Source of the DNA: Pseudorhodoferax soli
Lineage (GTDB): Bacteria > Pseudomonadota > Gammaproteobacteria > Burkholderiales > Burkholderiaceae_C
Direction: 5' to 3'
Length of the DNA: 64,000 nt
Assembly: GCF_003337555.1 (NCBI RefSeq)
Contig: NZ_QPJK01000003.1
Coordinates: 302,115 to 366,114 of the forward strand
A model generated the notes under the pieces. That model made no database searches. It worked only from the letters and a program-made list of their open reading frames with translations, and was not told the DNA's origin. A program made the position numbers and the translations under genes. This document shows positions 11,816-22,851 of the stretch, one piece after another (the stretch's first letter is position 1; the number at the start of each line of letters is the position of its first letter).

Positions 11816-12811
11816 TCAGGGCACCTCGAGCACCAGCCGGATGCCGACCAGCGTGTAGCGCGTCTCGGGCGTGTTCCAGTTGCGAAAGCCGCAGCGCGCA
11901 TAGAGCGGCCAGGTGTGCCAGGAGCCGCCGCGGCGCACCTTCACTTCCCCGTCGGCGGGGCCCTTCGGATCGTCGACGGGCGAACGCGTGTAGTAGTCGT
12001 CGGCATGCCAGTCGGCAGTCCATTCCCAAACGTTGCCCAGCATGTCGTGCAGGCCGAACGCATTGGGCGCGAAGCTGCCGACGGGGGCGGTGAAGGCCTG
12101 GCCGTCGTGGAACGGGAAGGCCTGGCCCGCCCACCGGGGCCAATGCGCGGCGGCGTCGCGGTCGAACACGTTGGCCTGGCCTTGCAGTGCGGCGGGTGGC
12201 GGCTCCGCGCCGTGCTGGCCGGCGCGGCAGGCGTATTCCCACTCGGCCTCGGTCGGCAGGCGGTAGCGCCGGCCTTCGGTGCGCGAAAGCCATTGGGCCA
12301 GCGCCTGGGCGTCGTTCCAGGTCACATTGACGACCGGATGGTCATCGCCCTGCGCGAAGCCCGGGTTGCGCCAGGAGTAGCGCGGATCGCGGCCCTCGAA
12401 GGCGTCGCCCCGCGCCGTGGTGGCGGGGTTGTAGGCCGGGTTCCAGCCGTAACCGCCGGTCCCGTCCGCAACCGATTCCGGCACATGGCCCGAGCGTTCG
12501 AGGAAGGCGCGGAACTGGCCGACCGTGACCTCGCTGCTGCCCAGGTAGAAGGCCCGCGTGATGCGCACCGCATGGGCCGGCCTCTCGTCGGCCAGGTCCT
12601 GCAGGCGCCGTGCTTCGGCCTGGGGGTACAGCGCCTGGAGTTCCTCTGTCGATGCCGCGGTGCCCATGCGAAAGCTGCCGGCCGGAATGCGCACGAACAC
12701 CATGCCCAGCGTGTTGACCTGCGGGGCCTCGCCAGGCGGCAGCGGCATGGCACAACCGGCTGCCAGCAGCGCGAGCGCCGCGGTGCAGATCCAGGGGGCA
12801 GGTGGCGGCAT
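11816..12811 (-). CDS. SUMF1/FGE-fold lipoprotein lacking the catalytic cysteines
   Basis: A 331-residue protein with a lipoprotein signal (ALALLAAGC, lipobox cysteine near residue 20) and then a formylglycine-generating-enzyme-type domain: IPAGSFRMG, HAVRITRAFYLGSSEVTVGQF, PVVNVTWNDAQALAQWLS, RLPTEAEWEYACRAG and FGLHDMLGNVWEW. The C-terminal VRRGGSWHTWPLYARCGFR segment lacks the cysteine pair that binds copper in true FGE. Sulfatase activation is therefore unlikely, and the accurate label is a FGE-sulfatase-fold lipoprotein of unknown function. It ends close to the gntR-type stop (convergent) and starts 16 bases downstream of the glnD stop, so it may be transcribed with glnD. Confidence 0.8.
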   Translation of the reverse strand: MPPPAPWICTAALALLAAGCAMPLPPGEAPQVNTLGMVFVRIPAGSFRMGTAASTEELQALYPQAEARRLQDLADERPAHAVRITRAFYLGSSEVTVGQFRAFLERSGHVPESVADGTGGYGWNPAYNPATTARGDAFEGRDPRYSWRNPGFAQGDDHPVVNVTWNDAQALAQWLSRTEGRRYRLPTEAEWEYACRAGQHGAEPPPAALQGQANVFDRDAAAHWPRWAGQAFPFHDGQAFTAPVGSFAPNAFGLHDMLGNVWEWTADWHADDYYTRSPVDDPKGPADGEVKVRRGGSWHTWPLYARCGFRNWNTPETRYTLVGIRLVLEVP

Positions 12812-12827
12812 CCTGGACCGATCGCGC

Positions 12828-15464
12828 TCAGGCTAGCGCTTCGAGCAGTTCGGTTTCCACGGCGATCTGCAGCCGGTTCTGCTGCAGCGCGGGGCCCTGG
12901 ACCAGGAAGGTGTCTTCCACGCGCTCGCCAAGCGTGCTGATCTTGGCCAACTGCACGCTGATCTCGTTGCGTGCCAGCACCCGCGCCACCAGGTACAGGA
13001 GGCCGGGCCGGTCGCTGGCAGAGATGGACAGCAGCCAGCGCTGGGCCTTGTCGTCGGGCTGCAGGTCCACGCGCGGCGCGACCGGGAAGCTCTTGACCCG
13101 GCGCGACACGCGGCCGCGGCCCGGCGTGGGCAGCGGGCCTGCGGTGGCCAGCGCCTGGGCCAGGTCGGCCTCCACCATGTGCATGAGCTCCTGGTAGTGC
13201 TCGGGCAGCATGGAGGTGACGATCTGGAAGGTGTCCAGCGCGTAGCCGTTGTTGGCCGTGTGCACCTTGGCGTCGATGATGGAGAAACCGGCGTGGTCGA
13301 AGTAACCGCAGATGCGCGCGAACAGGTCGGCGCGGTCGGCCGTGTAGACCATCACCTGCAGGCCTTCGCCCACCGGCGAACGGCGCGCGCGCACCAGCGC
13401 GGGCTGGGCCGGATCCAGGCCTCCGGGGCCCAGGTGGCGCGCGATCTGCCGCGCGTGCCAGGCGATGTCGCCAGCCTCGTGGCGCATGAAGTAGCTCACG
13501 TCCAGCGTGGCCCACAGCCGCTTGTGCGATTCGAAGGGCTCGGCGTGCAGCGCGAGCTGCGTGAGCGCCTCGCGCTTGCGGGCCTCGATGTCGGCATCCG
13601 GGTCGGGCGCGCGGCCGCCCAGCACGCGCAGCGTGTAGCGGTACAGGTCTTCCAGCAGCTTGCCCTTCCAGGCGTTCCAGACCTTGGGCGAGGTGCCGCG
13701 GATGTCGGCCACGGTCAACAGGTACAGCGCCGTGAGGTAGCGCTCGTTGCCCACGCGCTTGGCGAAGCCGGCGATGACATCGGGGTCGGACAGGTCGGCC
13801 TTCTGCGCCACGCGCGACAGCGTCAGGTGCTCCTCCACCAGGAACTCGATGAGCTTGCTGTCCTGGCGGCCGATGCCGTGCTGCAGGCAGAAGCGCCGCA
13901 CATCGCGCGCGCCGAGCTCGGAGTGGTCGCCGCCGCGGCCCTTGGCGATGTCGTGGAACAGCGCGGCGATGTACAGGATCCAGGGCTTGTCCCAGCCGGC
14001 CGCCAGCTGCGAGCAGAACGGGTACTCGTGCGCATGCTCAGCCATGAAGAAGCGGCGCACGTTGCGCAGCACCATCAGGATGTGCTGGTCCACGGTGTAG
14101 ACGTGGAACAGGTCGTGCTGCATCTGGCCCACGATCTTGCGGAACACCCACAGGTAGCGGCCCAGCACCGAGGTCTGGTTCATGAGCCGGATGGCGTGCG
14201 TGATGCCGGCCGGCTGCATCAGGATGCGGCGGAAGGTCTCGCGGTTGACCGGGTCGTTGCGAAAACGCGCCGTCATCAGCGAACGCGCGTTGTACAGCGC
14301 ACGCAGTGTGCGCGCCGACAGGCCGCGGATGCCCACTGTGCTCTCGTAGAGCAGGAAGGTCTCGAGGATGGCGTGCGGATGGCGGTGGTAGAGGTCGTCG
14401 CTGGCCACCTCGATCATTCCGGCCTTCTCGAAGAAGCGCTCGTTGATCGGCCGCAGCGCGTGCGTGGTGGGGTTCAGCCGCTCCTCGATGTTGAGCAGGA
14501 GGACCTGGTTCAGCTGGCTGACCGCCTTGGCCGCCCAGTAGTACTGGCGCATCAACTGCTCGCTGGCGCGCACCGGCGTTTCCTGCGCGGTGTCGTTGCG
14601 CCAGCCGAAGGATTCGGCCACGGCCGTCTGCAGGTCGAACACCAGTCGGTCTTCGCGCCGGCCGGCGATCAGGTGCAGCCGCGCGCGGATCAGCCCCAGC
14701 AGCGCCTCGTTGCGCTTGATCTGGCGGGCTTCGTGCGGCGTGGCCAGGCCGGTGCGGGCGAGTTCATCCCAGCTGTTGCCCAGGCCCGCGGCCTTGGTGA
14801 TCCACAGGATCAGCTGCAGGTCGCGCAGGCCGCCCGGCGATTCCTTGCAGTTGGGCTCCAGCGCGTAGGGGGTGTTGTCGAATTTGTTGTGGCGCTGGCG
14901 CATCTCCAGCGTCTTGGCCACGAGGAAGGCCTGCGGGTCGACGGCCTTGCGGAACTGGTTGCTGAACAGCGTGAACAGGCCGCTGTGGCCGGCGATGAGC
15001 CGCGCCTCGAGCAGCGAGGTCTGCACTGTCACGTCCTTCTCGGCCTCGGCCAGGCAGTCGCGGATGCTGCGCACCGAGGAGCCAATCTCCAGGCCCGCGT
15101 CCCAGCAGCTGCCGATGAAGCCTTCGATGCAGGCCTTCAGGTCGGCATCGTGCTCGGGCGAGAGGTCTTCGGGCAGCATGAGCAGCACGTCGACATCCGA
15201 ATGCGGGAACAGCTCGCCCCGGCCGAACCCGCCCACGGCCAGCAGGGCGCATGAAGCGGGCATGCCGGCCCGTTGCCAGAGCTGGCACAGCGTCTCGTCG
15301 GCCAGCCGCCCCAGTTGCTGCAGCACGCCATGCAGGTTGCGCGTGCTGGCACCGCAGTCGCGCAAGGACTGCAGCAGCGCGCTCTTGCGCTGCTGGTATT
15401 GCGCACGCAGGGCCGGCAGGTCGGCCGCCGGCGTTGCGCTGCAGGGGGCGGCCAGGCTGCTCAA
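12828..15464 (-). CDS. glnD: Bifunctional [protein-PII] uridylyltransferase/uridylyl-removing enzyme GlnD
   Basis: An 878-residue nitrogen sensor that uridylylates PII (GlnB) when glutamine is low and removes UMP when it is high. Domains in order: nucleotidyltransferase with GGFGRGE...SDVDVL (G78-E84, D90, D92), GlnE/GlnD-type helical linker, HD hydrolase domain ([17 protein letters not shown]), and two C-terminal ACT domains ([17 protein letters not shown] and [17 protein letters not shown]) that bind glutamine. The start is taken as TTG at 15464, overlapping the map stop by two bases, because no ATG or GTG exists at the expected N-terminus. Its substrate glnB is in this window at 31146. Confidence 0.93.
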   Translation of the reverse strand: MSSLAAPCSATPAADLPALRAQYQQRKSALLQSLRDCGASTRNLHGVLQQLGRLADETLCQLWQRAGMPASCALLAVGGFGRGELFPHSDVDVLLMLPEDLSPEHDADLKACIEGFIGSCWDAGLEIGSSVRSIRDCLAEAEKDVTVQTSLLEARLIAGHSGLFTLFSNQFRKAVDPQAFLVAKTLEMRQRHNKFDNTPYALEPNCKESPGGLRDLQLILWITKAAGLGNSWDELARTGLATPHEARQIKRNEALLGLIRARLHLIAGRREDRLVFDLQTAVAESFGWRNDTAQETPVRASEQLMRQYYWAAKAVSQLNQVLLLNIEERLNPTTHALRPINERFFEKAGMIEVASDDLYHRHPHAILETFLLYESTVGIRGLSARTLRALYNARSLMTARFRNDPVNRETFRRILMQPAGITHAIRLMNQTSVLGRYLWVFRKIVGQMQHDLFHVYTVDQHILMVLRNVRRFFMAEHAHEYPFCSQLAAGWDKPWILYIAALFHDIAKGRGGDHSELGARDVRRFCLQHGIGRQDSKLIEFLVEEHLTLSRVAQKADLSDPDVIAGFAKRVGNERYLTALYLLTVADIRGTSPKVWNAWKGKLLEDLYRYTLRVLGGRAPDPDADIEARKREALTQLALHAEPFESHKRLWATLDVSYFMRHEAGDIAWHARQIARHLGPGGLDPAQPALVRARRSPVGEGLQVMVYTADRADLFARICGYFDHAGFSIIDAKVHTANNGYALDTFQIVTSMLPEHYQELMHMVEADLAQALATAGPLPTPGRGRVSRRVKSFPVAPRVDLQPDDKAQRWLLSISASDRPGLLYLVARVLARNEISVQLAKISTLGERVEDTFLVQGPALQQNRLQIAVETELLEALA

Positions 15465-16294
15465 GCGCTGGCCGTGGCAGGTTGCGCCTGCACGAAAGCC
15501 GGCGGCGCCAGGCTGCCGGCCGACAGGGTCAGCACCTCGTAGCCGGTCTCGGTGACGAGCACGGTGTGCTCCCACTGGGCCGACAGCGAGTGGTCCTTGG
15601 TGACGATGGTCCAGCCGTCCTTCTCGGGGCCATCCTTGATCTCGCGCCGGCCGGCGTTGATCATGGGCTCGATCGTGAAGGTCATGCCGGGCTCCAGCAC
15701 CTCCATGGTGCCGGGGCGGCCGTAGTGCAGCACCTGCGGCTCCTCGTGGAAGCGCTGGCCGATGCCGTGGCCGCAGAATTCGCGCACCACCGAGTAGCCC
15801 TGGCCTTCGGCGAACTTCTGGATGGCGTGGCCGATGTCGCCCAGGCGGGCGCCGGGCTTGACCTTGACGATGCCGTGCCACATTGCCTCGTAGGTCACCT
15901 GCACCAGGCGGCGGGCGGCGATGGAGCCCTCGCCGATGATGTACATGCGGCTGTTGTCGCCGTACCAGCCATCCTTGGTGATCACGGTGACATCGATGTT
16001 CATGATGTCGCCCTTCTTGAGCGGCTTCTCGTTCGGGATGCCATGGCAGACCACATGGTTCAACGAGGTGCACAGCGCGGCCGGGTAGGGCGGGTAGCCG
16101 GGCGGCTGGTAGCCCACCGTGGCCGAGCGCGTGCCTTGCACGTTGACCATGTAGTCGTGGGCGAGTCGGTCGATTTCCTTGGTGGTGACGCCAGCCGCGA
16201 CATGCGGCGTCAGGTAATCGAGAACTTCGGACGCCAGGCGGCAGGCTTCGCGCATGCCTGCGATTCCGGCGGCGTCTTTGATGGTGATGCTCAT
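15461..16294 (-). CDS. map: Methionine aminopeptidase, type I
   Basis: A 277-residue metalloprotease that removes initiator methionine after deformylation. The five metal ligands sit in recognisable type I segments: [20 protein letters not shown] (two aspartates), [13 protein letters not shown] (histidine), MTFTIEPMI (glutamate) and [12 protein letters not shown] (glutamate). Length is slightly above the E. coli enzyme because of a short C-terminal tail. The start is well placed, with divergent purL 136 bases away. glnD follows directly and overlaps the stop, a common map-glnD pairing. Confidence 0.95.
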   Translation of the reverse strand: MSITIKDAAGIAGMREACRLASEVLDYLTPHVAAGVTTKEIDRLAHDYMVNVQGTRSATVGYQPPGYPPYPAALCTSLNHVVCHGIPNEKPLKKGDIMNIDVTVITKDGWYGDNSRMYIIGEGSIAARRLVQVTYEAMWHGIVKVKPGARLGDIGHAIQKFAEGQGYSVVREFCGHGIGQRFHEEPQVLHYGRPGTMEVLEPGMTFTIEPMINAGRREIKDGPEKDGWTIVTKDHSLSAQWEHTVLVTETGYEVLTLSAGSLAPPAFVQAQPATASA

Positions 16295-16338
16295 GGGGCC
16301 GAATTATCCCACTCGGGTTTTCCATTGTCTGGCGCCGC

Positions 16339-16344
16339 TAAAAT
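16339..16344 (+). promoter_or_regulatory. Candidate -10 element for purL
   Basis: TAAAAT, in the context GCTAAAATTG, lies 86 bases before the purL GTG in the map/purL divergent spacer. No convincing -35 hexamer at the proper distance is visible, so confidence is low. Confidence 0.3.
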
Positions 16345-16430
16345 TGCCGGCTTTCCGTCAGCGGCGAACCGCCAAGCCCAGTCAGCGCTTGCCCGGGCGC
16401 CGCCGCCCACCATCCACAGGCCGCCACAAC

Positions 16431-19400
16431 GTGACCTCGCACCCGATCCAGCTCGAAGGCGGCAACGCCCTGAGCGACTTCCGCGTCCAGCAACTGCTTC
16501 CCCGCCTGCAGGCGGTCCACGACAAGATCACGGGCCTGGCGGCGCGCCATGTGCACCTGGTGCTGGCCGATGCCGCGCTGGAGCCGGCCGCCGCCGAGCG
16601 CCTGGCCGCCCTGCTGGACTACGGCGACCCATACCAGGGCCCGGTCGACGGCCCGGTGCTGGTGGTCACGCCGCGCCTGGGCACGGTCTCGCCCTGGGCG
16701 TCCAAGGCGACCGACATCGCCCACAACTGCGGCCTGCCCGTGCGCCGCGTGGAGCGCATCACCGAGTACCGGCTGGTGCTCAAGAGCGGCTTGCTGGGCG
16801 GCAAGCCGCAACTGAGCGCAGAGCAGCTGCTGGCCATCGGCGACCTGCTGCACGACCGCATGACCGAGAGCCTGCTGGCGGACCGCCAGCAGGCGCAAGG
16901 CCTGTTCGCCACCTTGGAAGCCGCGCCCATGGCCCGCGTGGACGTGCTGGGCGGTGGCCGCGGTGCGCTGGAGTCGGCCAACCGTGCGTTCGGCCTGGCC
17001 CTGGCGGTGGACGAGATCGACTACCTGCTGGACGCCTTCACCAAGCTTGGCCGCAACCCGACCGATGTCGAGTTGATGATGTTCGCGCAGGCCAACAGCG
17101 AGCACTGCCGCCACAAGATCTTCAATGCCAAGTTCACGGTGGACGGCCAGGACCAGGCGCTGAGCCTGTTCGGCATGATCCGCAACACGCACCAGCTGGC
17201 GCCGCAGCACACCGTCGTTGCCTATTCCGACAACGCTTCGGTCATGGAGGGCGGCACCGTGCAGCGTTTCGTGGCGGGCGAGGGTGGGGCCTATGCCGGT
17301 CAGCCGGCGCTGCACCATGTGCTCATGAAGGTGGAGACGCACAACCACCCGACGGCGATTTCTCCCTTCCCGGGCGCGTCCACCGGTGCGGGCGGTGAAA
17401 TCCGCGACGAGGGTGCGACGGGCCGCGGCTCCAAGCCCAAGGCCGGCCTGACCGGCTTCACGGTCTCCAAGCTCTGGCCCGCTGCGGCCGATGTGGCCTA
17501 CGGCAAGCCGGCCCACATCGCAAGTGCGCTGCAGATCATGACCGAGGGCCCGCTCGGCGGTGCGGCGTTCAACAACGAGTTCGGCCGGCCCAACCTCCTG
17601 GGCTACTTCCGCGAGTACGAGCAGACGGCCGCCAGCGACGTGGACAGCCAGCGCCGCGGCTACCACAAGCCCATCATGATCGCGGGCGGCCTGGGCACCA
17701 TCGCCGCCGAGCAGACCACCAAGATCCAGTTTCCGGCCGGCGCGCTGCTGATCCAGCTGGGTGGCCCGGGCATGCGCATCGGCATGGGCGGCAGCGCCGC
17801 CAGTTCCATGGCCACGGGCGCCAACGCGGCCGAACTCGACTTCGACTCGGTGCAGCGCGGCAACCCGGAGATCGAGCGCCGTGCGCAGGAAGTCATCAAC
17901 CGTTGCTGGCAGCAAGGTGCAGACAACCCCATCCTGGCGATCCACGACGTCGGCGCGGGCGGCCTGTCCAATGCCTTCCCGGAACTGACCAACGACGCCG
18001 GCCGCGGCGCGCGCTTCGACCTGTCGGCCGTGCCGCTGGAAGAGTCGGGCATGGCGCCCAAGGAAATCTGGTGCAACGAGAGCCAGGAGCGCTACGTGCT
18101 GGCCATCGCGCCCGAGTCGCTGGAGCGCTTCGCGGCCTTCTGCGCCCGCGAGCGTTGCCCGTTTGCCGTCGTTGGCCGGGCCACTGAGGAGCGCCGGCTG
18201 GTGCTGGCAGCGGACGATGCGCCGGTCGACATGCCGATGGAAGTGCTGCTGGGCAAGCCGCCCAAGATGCACCGCGACGTGCAGACCGTGGCGCGCCGTT
18301 TCGCGCCGCTGGACCTGAATGGCGTGGAGCTGCAGAAGGCCGTGATCGACGTGCTGGCGCACCCGACCGTGGCCTCCAAGCGCTTCCTGATCACGATCGG
18401 CGACCGCACCGTGGGCGGCCTGTCGCACCGCGACCAGATGGTCGGCCCCTGGCAGGTGCCCGTGGCCGACTGCGCCGTGACATTGGCCGACTACGCCGGC
18501 TTCGCAGGCGAGGCGATGTCCATGGGCGAGCGCACGCCGCTGGCCGTCATCGACGCGCCGGCTTCGGGCCGCATGGCGGTGGCCGAAGCCATCACCAACC
18601 TGTTGGCCGCGCCGATCGAGCTGCCGCGCGTCAAGCTGTCGGCCAACTGGATGGCGGCCTGCGGCCAGCCGGGCGAGGACGCCGCGCTGTACGCGACGGT
18701 CAAGGCGGTCGGTATGGAGCTGTGCCCGGCGCTGGGCATCTCGATCCCGGTCGGCAAGGACTCGCTGTCCATGCGCACGCAGTGGCAGGATGGCGCAGAG
18801 CAGAAGCAGGTCAGCGCACCGGTGAGCCTGATCGTCTCGGCCTTCGCGACGCTGGCCGACGTGCGCGGCACGCTCACCCCGCAACTGGACGCGACCGAGG
18901 CCGACAGCACGCTGGTGCTGGTCGACCTGGGCCGTGGCAAACACCGCATGGGCGGCAGCATCCTGGCGCAGACGCTGGGCCAGGTGGGCGATGCCGCACC
19001 CGACCTGGATGAGCCGCAGGACCTAGTCAACCTGGTCAACGCGGTCAACGCACTGCGTGCCCAAGGCCGCATCCTCGCCTACCACGACCGCAGCGACGGC
19101 GGTCTCCTGGCTACGGTTTGCGAAATGGCCTTCGCCGGCCATGTCGGCGTGGCGCTCAACGTGGACATGCTGGTCACCGAGGGCGATGGGATCAGCGACA
19201 GCCGGGCCGAGTACGGCGACGCCAAGAACTGGGCCAGCCAGGTCTCGGCGCGGCGCGAGGAGCTCACGCTGAAGGCCTTGTTCAGCGAGGAGCTGGGCGC
19301 CGTGCTGCAGGTGCGCACCTCCGAGCGCAACGAGGTCATGCAGGTGTTGCGTGCCCACGGCCTGTCCAAATGGAGCCACTTCATCGGCAAGACGCGGCCT

Positions 19401-20414
19401 GCGGGCGGCGCCATCGAGGTCGGCGTGGGCGAGGTCCAGGTCTGGCGCGACACCAAGTCGGTGTTCGCTGCCAAGCTGGCCGACCTGCACCAGGTCTGGG
19501 ACAGCGTGAGCTGGAAGATCTGCCAGCAGCGCGACAACCCGGCCGGCGCCGATGCGGAGCATGCGGCGGTTGGTGCAGCCAACGATCCCGGCCTGCAGGT
19601 GGCGCTGACCTTCTCGCCCAGCACGACCGTGGCGCCGGCACTGCTGCAGCGCCGGCCCAAGGTGGCCGTGCTGCGCGAGCAGGGCGTCAACTCGCACGTG
19701 GAAATGGCCTGGGCCTTCACCCAGGCCGGCTTCGAGGCCTTCGACGTGCACATGACCGACCTGCAGGCCGGCCGCTTCGACCTGGCCGATTTCCAGGGCG
19801 TGGTGGCCTGTGGCGGCTTCAGCTATGGCGACACGCTGGGCGCAGGCATCGGCTGGGCGCGATCGATCACCTTCCATGAACGCCTGTCGGCGCAGTTCCA
19901 GGCCTTCTTCGGCCGCGGCGACACGTTCGGCCTCGGTGTCTGCAACGGCTGCCAGATGTTCGCCGAGCTGGCCGACATCATCCCGGGCGCGCAGGACTGG
20001 CCGCGCTTCACGACCAACCGCAGCGAGCGCTTCGAGGCGCGGCTGTCGCAGGTGGAAGTGCTGGAATCGCCCAGCCTGTTCTTCAAGGGCATGGCGGGCA
20101 GCCGGCTGCCGATCGCGGTGGCGCACGGCGAAGGCTTCGCCAACTTCGCGCGGCGCGGCAATGCGGCCAAGGCGATCGCTGCGATGCGCTTCACCGACCA
20201 CCACGGCCAGCCGACCGAGGCCTACCCGTTCAACCCGAACGGCAGCCCGGACGGCCTGACGGCCGTGACGACGGCCGACGGCCGCTTCACGGCCATGATG
20301 CCGCACCCCGAGCGCGTGTTCCGCAACATCCAGATGAGTTGGACGCCTTGCGACAAGAGCGCCACCAGCCCCTGGATGGAGCTGTGGCACAACGCCCGGC
20401 GCTGGGTCGGGTAA
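16431..20414 (+). CDS. purL: Phosphoribosylformylglycinamidine synthase PurL (large single-chain form)
   Basis: A 1327-residue enzyme for the fourth step of purine synthesis, converting FGAR plus glutamine and ATP to FGAM. This is the long proteobacterial type. Order: N-terminal PurS-like region, linker, two AIRS-like halves with the ATP segment ([20 protein letters not shown]) and [18 protein letters not shown], and a C-terminal class I glutaminase with nucleophile cysteine in GVCNGCQM and a catalytic His in the MMPHPERV segment. The start is GTG at 16431 (MTSHPIQLE), which matches the family N-terminus; an upstream ATG of the same open frame at 16254 lies inside map. The gene converges with moaA. 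Confidence 0.95.
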   Translation: MTSHPIQLEGGNALSDFRVQQLLPRLQAVHDKITGLAARHVHLVLADAALEPAAAERLAALLDYGDPYQGPVDGPVLVVTPRLGTVSPWASKATDIAHNCGLPVRRVERITEYRLVLKSGLLGGKPQLSAEQLLAIGDLLHDRMTESLLADRQQAQGLFATLEAAPMARVDVLGGGRGALESANRAFGLALAVDEIDYLLDAFTKLGRNPTDVELMMFAQANSEHCRHKIFNAKFTVDGQDQALSLFGMIRNTHQLAPQHTVVAYSDNASVMEGGTVQRFVAGEGGAYAGQPALHHVLMKVETHNHPTAISPFPGASTGAGGEIRDEGATGRGSKPKAGLTGFTVSKLWPAAADVAYGKPAHIASALQIMTEGPLGGAAFNNEFGRPNLLGYFREYEQTAASDVDSQRRGYHKPIMIAGGLGTIAAEQTTKIQFPAGALLIQLGGPGMRIGMGGSAASSMATGANAAELDFDSVQRGNPEIERRAQEVINRCWQQGADNPILAIHDVGAGGLSNAFPELTNDAGRGARFDLSAVPLEESGMAPKEIWCNESQERYVLAIAPESLERFAAFCARERCPFAVVGRATEERRLVLAADDAPVDMPMEVLLGKPPKMHRDVQTVARRFAPLDLNGVELQKAVIDVLAHPTVASKRFLITIGDRTVGGLSHRDQMVGPWQVPVADCAVTLADYAGFAGEAMSMGERTPLAVIDAPASGRMAVAEAITNLLAAPIELPRVKLSANWMAACGQPGEDAALYATVKAVGMELCPALGISIPVGKDSLSMRTQWQDGAEQKQVSAPVSLIVSAFATLADVRGTLTPQLDATEADSTLVLVDLGRGKHRMGGSILAQTLGQVGDAAPDLDEPQDLVNLVNAVNALRAQGRILAYHDRSDGGLLATVCEMAFAGHVGVALNVDMLVTEGDGISDSRAEYGDAKNWASQVSARREELTLKALFSEELGAVLQVRTSERNEVMQVLRAHGLSKWSHFIGKTRPAGGAIEVGVGEVQVWRDTKSVFAAKLADLHQVWDSVSWKICQQRDNPAGADAEHAAVGAANDPGLQVALTFSPSTTVAPALLQRRPKVAVLREQGVNSHVEMAWAFTQAGFEAFDVHMTDLQAGRFDLADFQGVVACGGFSYGDTLGAGIGWARSITFHERLSAQFQAFFGRGDTFGLGVCNGCQMFAELADIIPGAQDWPRFTTNRSERFEARLSQVEVLESPSLFFKGMAGSRLPIAVAHGEGFANFARRGNAAKAIAAMRFTDHHGQPTEAYPFNPNGSPDGLTAVTTADGRFTAMMPHPERVFRNIQMSWTPCDKSATSPWMELWHNARRWVG

Positions 20415-20448
20415 GCCGCCGCAGTTCAGCTGGGGCGCTGGCCCTGGC

Positions 20449-21552
20449 TCAGCCGCCGATGTAGCTCATCTCGATGCGCTTCTCGAGCGGTGCCAGCATG
20501 CCGGCTCCGCGCAGCTGCGAATAGCGGTCGCTGCGGTTGTGCCAGATGCCGGCGATGGCCTGTGTGATCTGCCCGTCGTCCGCGCCACCGCGCAGCAGGC
20601 TGCGCAGGTCGTGGCCGCGGCTTGCGAACAGGCACAGGTAGACCTGGCCTTCGGTCGACAGCCGGGCGCGGTTGCAGTCGTGGCAGAAGGCCTGGGTCAC
20701 GCTGCTGATGACGCCGATCTCGCCCGAGCCATCGGCATAGCCCCAACGCTCGGCCGTCTCGCCGGGCGCCGAAGGCTCCAGCGCCACCAGCGGCAGCTCG
20801 GCCGACAGACGTTGCACCACCTCGGCCGAGGGCATGACCTCGTGCATGCGCCAGCCGTTGGTGGCGCCCACGTCCATGTATTCGATGAAGCGCAGCACCA
20901 CGCCCGTGCCGCGGAAATGCCACGCCATCGGCACGATCTCCTGCTCGTTCGTGCCGCGCTTGACGACCATGTTGACCTTGATGGGGCCGAGCCCGGCCTG
21001 GTGGGCGGCCTCGATGCCGCGTAGCACGTCGGCGACGGGAAAGTCCACATCGTTCATGCGCCGGAACACGGTGTCGTCCAGCCCGTCCAGGCTCACGGTC
21101 ACCCGGTTCAGACCAGCAGCCTTCAGGCTGGCGGCCTTGCGCGCCAGCAGCGAACCGTTGGTCGTGAGGGTCAGGTCCAGCGGCTCGCCATCCGGCGTGC
21201 GCAGGCCGGCCAGTTGCTCGACCAGCACCTCGATGTTCTTGCGCAGCAGCGGCTCGCCACCGGTCAGGCGGATCTTGCGCACGCCCTGCGCCACGAACAG
21301 CCGCGCCAGCCGCGTGATCTCCTCGAAGCTCAGCAGCGCGCTGTGCGGCAGGTAGGGGTAGTCCTTGCCGAAGACTTCCTTGGGCATGCAGTAGCTGCAG
21401 CGGAAGTTGCAGCGGTCGGTCACGCTGATGCGCAGGTCGCGCAGGGGGCGCTGCAGCTGGTCGTACAGCGTGCCGGCACCCTCGTCCACGGCATGCAGCG
21501 GGACCGGCAGCGGCGCAGCCTGGACAACGAGGGGAATGACGCGGCGGACCAT
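20449..21552 (-). CDS. moaA: GTP 3',8-cyclase MoaA (molybdenum cofactor biosynthesis)
   Basis: A 367-residue radical-SAM enzyme that, with MoaC, converts GTP to cyclic pyranopterin monophosphate. The SAM cluster motif CNFRCSYC is at C48-C52-C55. The second, GTP-binding cluster is in [21 protein letters not shown], and the protein ends in the functional Gly-Gly tail (YIGG). The start at 21552 (MVRRVIP) gives the normal length; the frame stays open further upstream without a ribosome binding site. It is divergent from the Fur-type promoter region at 21595-21623. Confidence 0.94.
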   Translation of the reverse strand: MVRRVIPLVVQAAPLPVPLHAVDEGAGTLYDQLQRPLRDLRISVTDRCNFRCSYCMPKEVFGKDYPYLPHSALLSFEEITRLARLFVAQGVRKIRLTGGEPLLRKNIEVLVEQLAGLRTPDGEPLDLTLTTNGSLLARKAASLKAAGLNRVTVSLDGLDDTVFRRMNDVDFPVADVLRGIEAAHQAGLGPIKVNMVVKRGTNEQEIVPMAWHFRGTGVVLRFIEYMDVGATNGWRMHEVMPSAEVVQRLSAELPLVALEPSAPGETAERWGYADGSGEIGVISSVTQAFCHDCNRARLSTEGQVYLCLFASRGHDLRSLLRGGADDGQITQAIAGIWHNRSDRYSQLRGAGMLAPLEKRIEMSYIGG

Positions 21553-21594
21553 CGCGGGATTGTGCCGCAGCGTCTGGGGGAATCCGCTGGCGTG

Positions 21595-21623
21595 TGGACA
21601 ATGGAATTGCGAGTCATTATCAT
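21595..21623 (+). promoter_or_regulatory. Promoter overlapped by a Fur box, upstream of the sodA operon
   Basis: A -35 box TGGACA (21595-21600) and a -10 box TATCAT (21618-21623) are exactly 17 bases apart. Lying across the spacer and -10 is TGCGAGTCATTATCA (21608-21622), which matches 12 of 15 positions of the 7-1-7 Fur consensus TGATAATCATTATCA. Fur-Fe2+ bound here would block RNA polymerase, so the downstream genes should be expressed when iron is scarce. Confidence 0.7.
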
Positions 21624-21675
21624 CTGATCGCCCGAGTACGCACGCTCCAGTCCACGCAAAGGGCGCACCCCAGAT

Positions 21676-21680
21676 GGAGG
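21676..21680 (+). promoter_or_regulatory. Ribosome binding site that favours the GTG start at 21688
   Basis: GGAGG ends one base before an ATG (21682), too close for initiation, but seven bases before an in-frame GTG (21688). The spacing favours the GTG as the true start of the following gene. Confidence 0.55.
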
Positions 21681-21687
21681 CATGCGC

Positions 21688-22158
21688 GTGGATCCTGAAA
21701 CCCTCAATTCGCGAACGGCCGGCGGCGACCTGCTGTTGCCCTGGCAGTCGCTCATGTCGCGTGGCACCGCGGCGGCGCGGCAAGGCCATGTGTTGCTGGC
21801 ACTGGCGAGCTTCCAGGAGGCCTTGGGCATGGCCCGGGCACTGCTGACAAAGCCGGGCGAGCGCAGCGACGACTGCGTGGCCGCATTGGTCGTCTCCCAC
21901 CACAACCTCGCTGAGGTCCAGCTTGACGCCGGCGGCAACGACCTCGCGGCCGCCCAGCTGGCGTCAGCCCACGAAACCCTGATGCACCTGCTGTGCAACC
22001 CGACCACCGACGGGGCGCTGCGGCAGGCGGCACTGCGCCACAGCCGCGAGACCCACGCGGCTCTGCTGCTGTACCTCGAAGCCCATGGCGCCCATCCCAT
22101 GATCGCGCGTGCCCTGCGCGCCGGCTGCCTGGGCGTGGCGCTCGGCTCCTTGCACTGA
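21688..22158 (+). CDS. Hypothetical protein, first gene of the Fur-type operon
   Basis: A 156-residue helical protein I do not recognise with certainty. It has no signal peptide or membrane segment. The segments [21 protein letters not shown] and [20 protein letters not shown] look like tetratricopeptide-type helix pairs, and several histidines and two cysteines are scattered through it. It sits between the Fur-box promoter and Mn-superoxide dismutase. In Pseudomonas the iron-repressed fumC-sodA operon also carries a small unknown gene before sodA, and this may be a counterpart; that is inference. The start is set by the GGAGG spacing (alternative ATG at 21682). Confidence 0.7.
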   Translation: MDPETLNSRTAGGDLLLPWQSLMSRGTAAARQGHVLLALASFQEALGMARALLTKPGERSDDCVAALVVSHHNLAEVQLDAGGNDLAAAQLASAHETLMHLLCNPTTDGALRQAALRHSRETHAALLLYLEAHGAHPMIARALRAGCLGVALGSLH

Positions 22159-22203
22159 CGGCGCACCGATTCAATTCACTTCGCAACCCACAGGACAACA
22201 ACG

Positions 22204-22833
22204 ATGCCCTACACCTTGCCGGCCCTGCCGTACGCCTACACCGCGCTCGAACCCCACATCGATGCGCAGACCATGGAAATCCACCACAGCAAGCACCACC
22301 AGACCTACATCGCGAACCTGAACAACGCGGTGCAGGGCACGGAATGGGCCGAGCTGCCGATCGAGGCACTCGTCGCCCAGGCCGCCACGTTGCCGGAGAG
22401 CCTGCAGACCGCGGTGCGCAACAACGGCGGCGGGCATGCCAACCACAGCCTGTTCTGGACCGTGATGTCGCCGCAGGGAGGTGGTGAGCCCACGGGCGCA
22501 CTCGCGCAGGCCATCCAGGCGGACCTGGGCGGCTTCGCAGCGTTCAAGGATGCCTTCACGCGCGCTGCGCTGACACGGTTTGGCAGCGGCTGGGCGTGGC
22601 TCAGCGTGGCGCCGGACGGCAAGCTGGTCGTCGAGAGCAGCGCCAACCAGGACAGCCCGCTGATGGCGGGCTGGCTGTCGGGCAACACGCCCATCCTGGG
22701 GCTGGACGTCTGGGAGCACGCCTATTACCTCAAGTACCAGAACCGCCGGCCGGAGTACATCCAGGCCTTCTTCAATGTGGTGGACTGGACCGAGGTGTCG
22801 GGCCGCTTCGCCGCCGCCCGCCGGCCGCGCTGA
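22204..22833 (+). CDS. sodA: Superoxide dismutase, manganese type
   Basis: A 209-residue cytoplasmic dismutase converting superoxide to peroxide and oxygen. Metal ligands are H27, H82, D169 and H173 ([33 protein letters not shown]). Mn-type rather than Fe-type diagnostics are present: [10 protein letters not shown], the ANQDSPLM segment carrying the C-terminal-domain glutamine (Q150), and [10 protein letters not shown]. It lies 45 bases after the unknown first gene and just before a ZIP transporter, all behind a Fur-type promoter. Manganese SOD made under iron starvation replaces iron-dependent dismutase activity in other proteobacteria. Confidence 0.95.
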   Translation: MPYTLPALPYAYTALEPHIDAQTMEIHHSKHHQTYIANLNNAVQGTEWAELPIEALVAQAATLPESLQTAVRNNGGGHANHSLFWTVMSPQGGGEPTGALAQAIQADLGGFAAFKDAFTRAALTRFGSGWAWLSVAPDGKLVVESSANQDSPLMAGWLSGNTPILGLDVWEHAYYLKYQNRRPEYIQAFFNVVDWTEVSGRFAAARRPR

Positions 22834-22851
22834 ACCTTGGAAAGGAAGCCG

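Noticed and set aside
11816-12811. Sulfatase-activating formylglycine-generating enzyme
   Set aside because: The active-site cysteine pair is missing and no sulfatase gene is nearby.
22204-22833. Iron-type superoxide dismutase (SodB)
   Set aside because: Sequence markers ([24 protein letters not shown]) are those of the manganese type.
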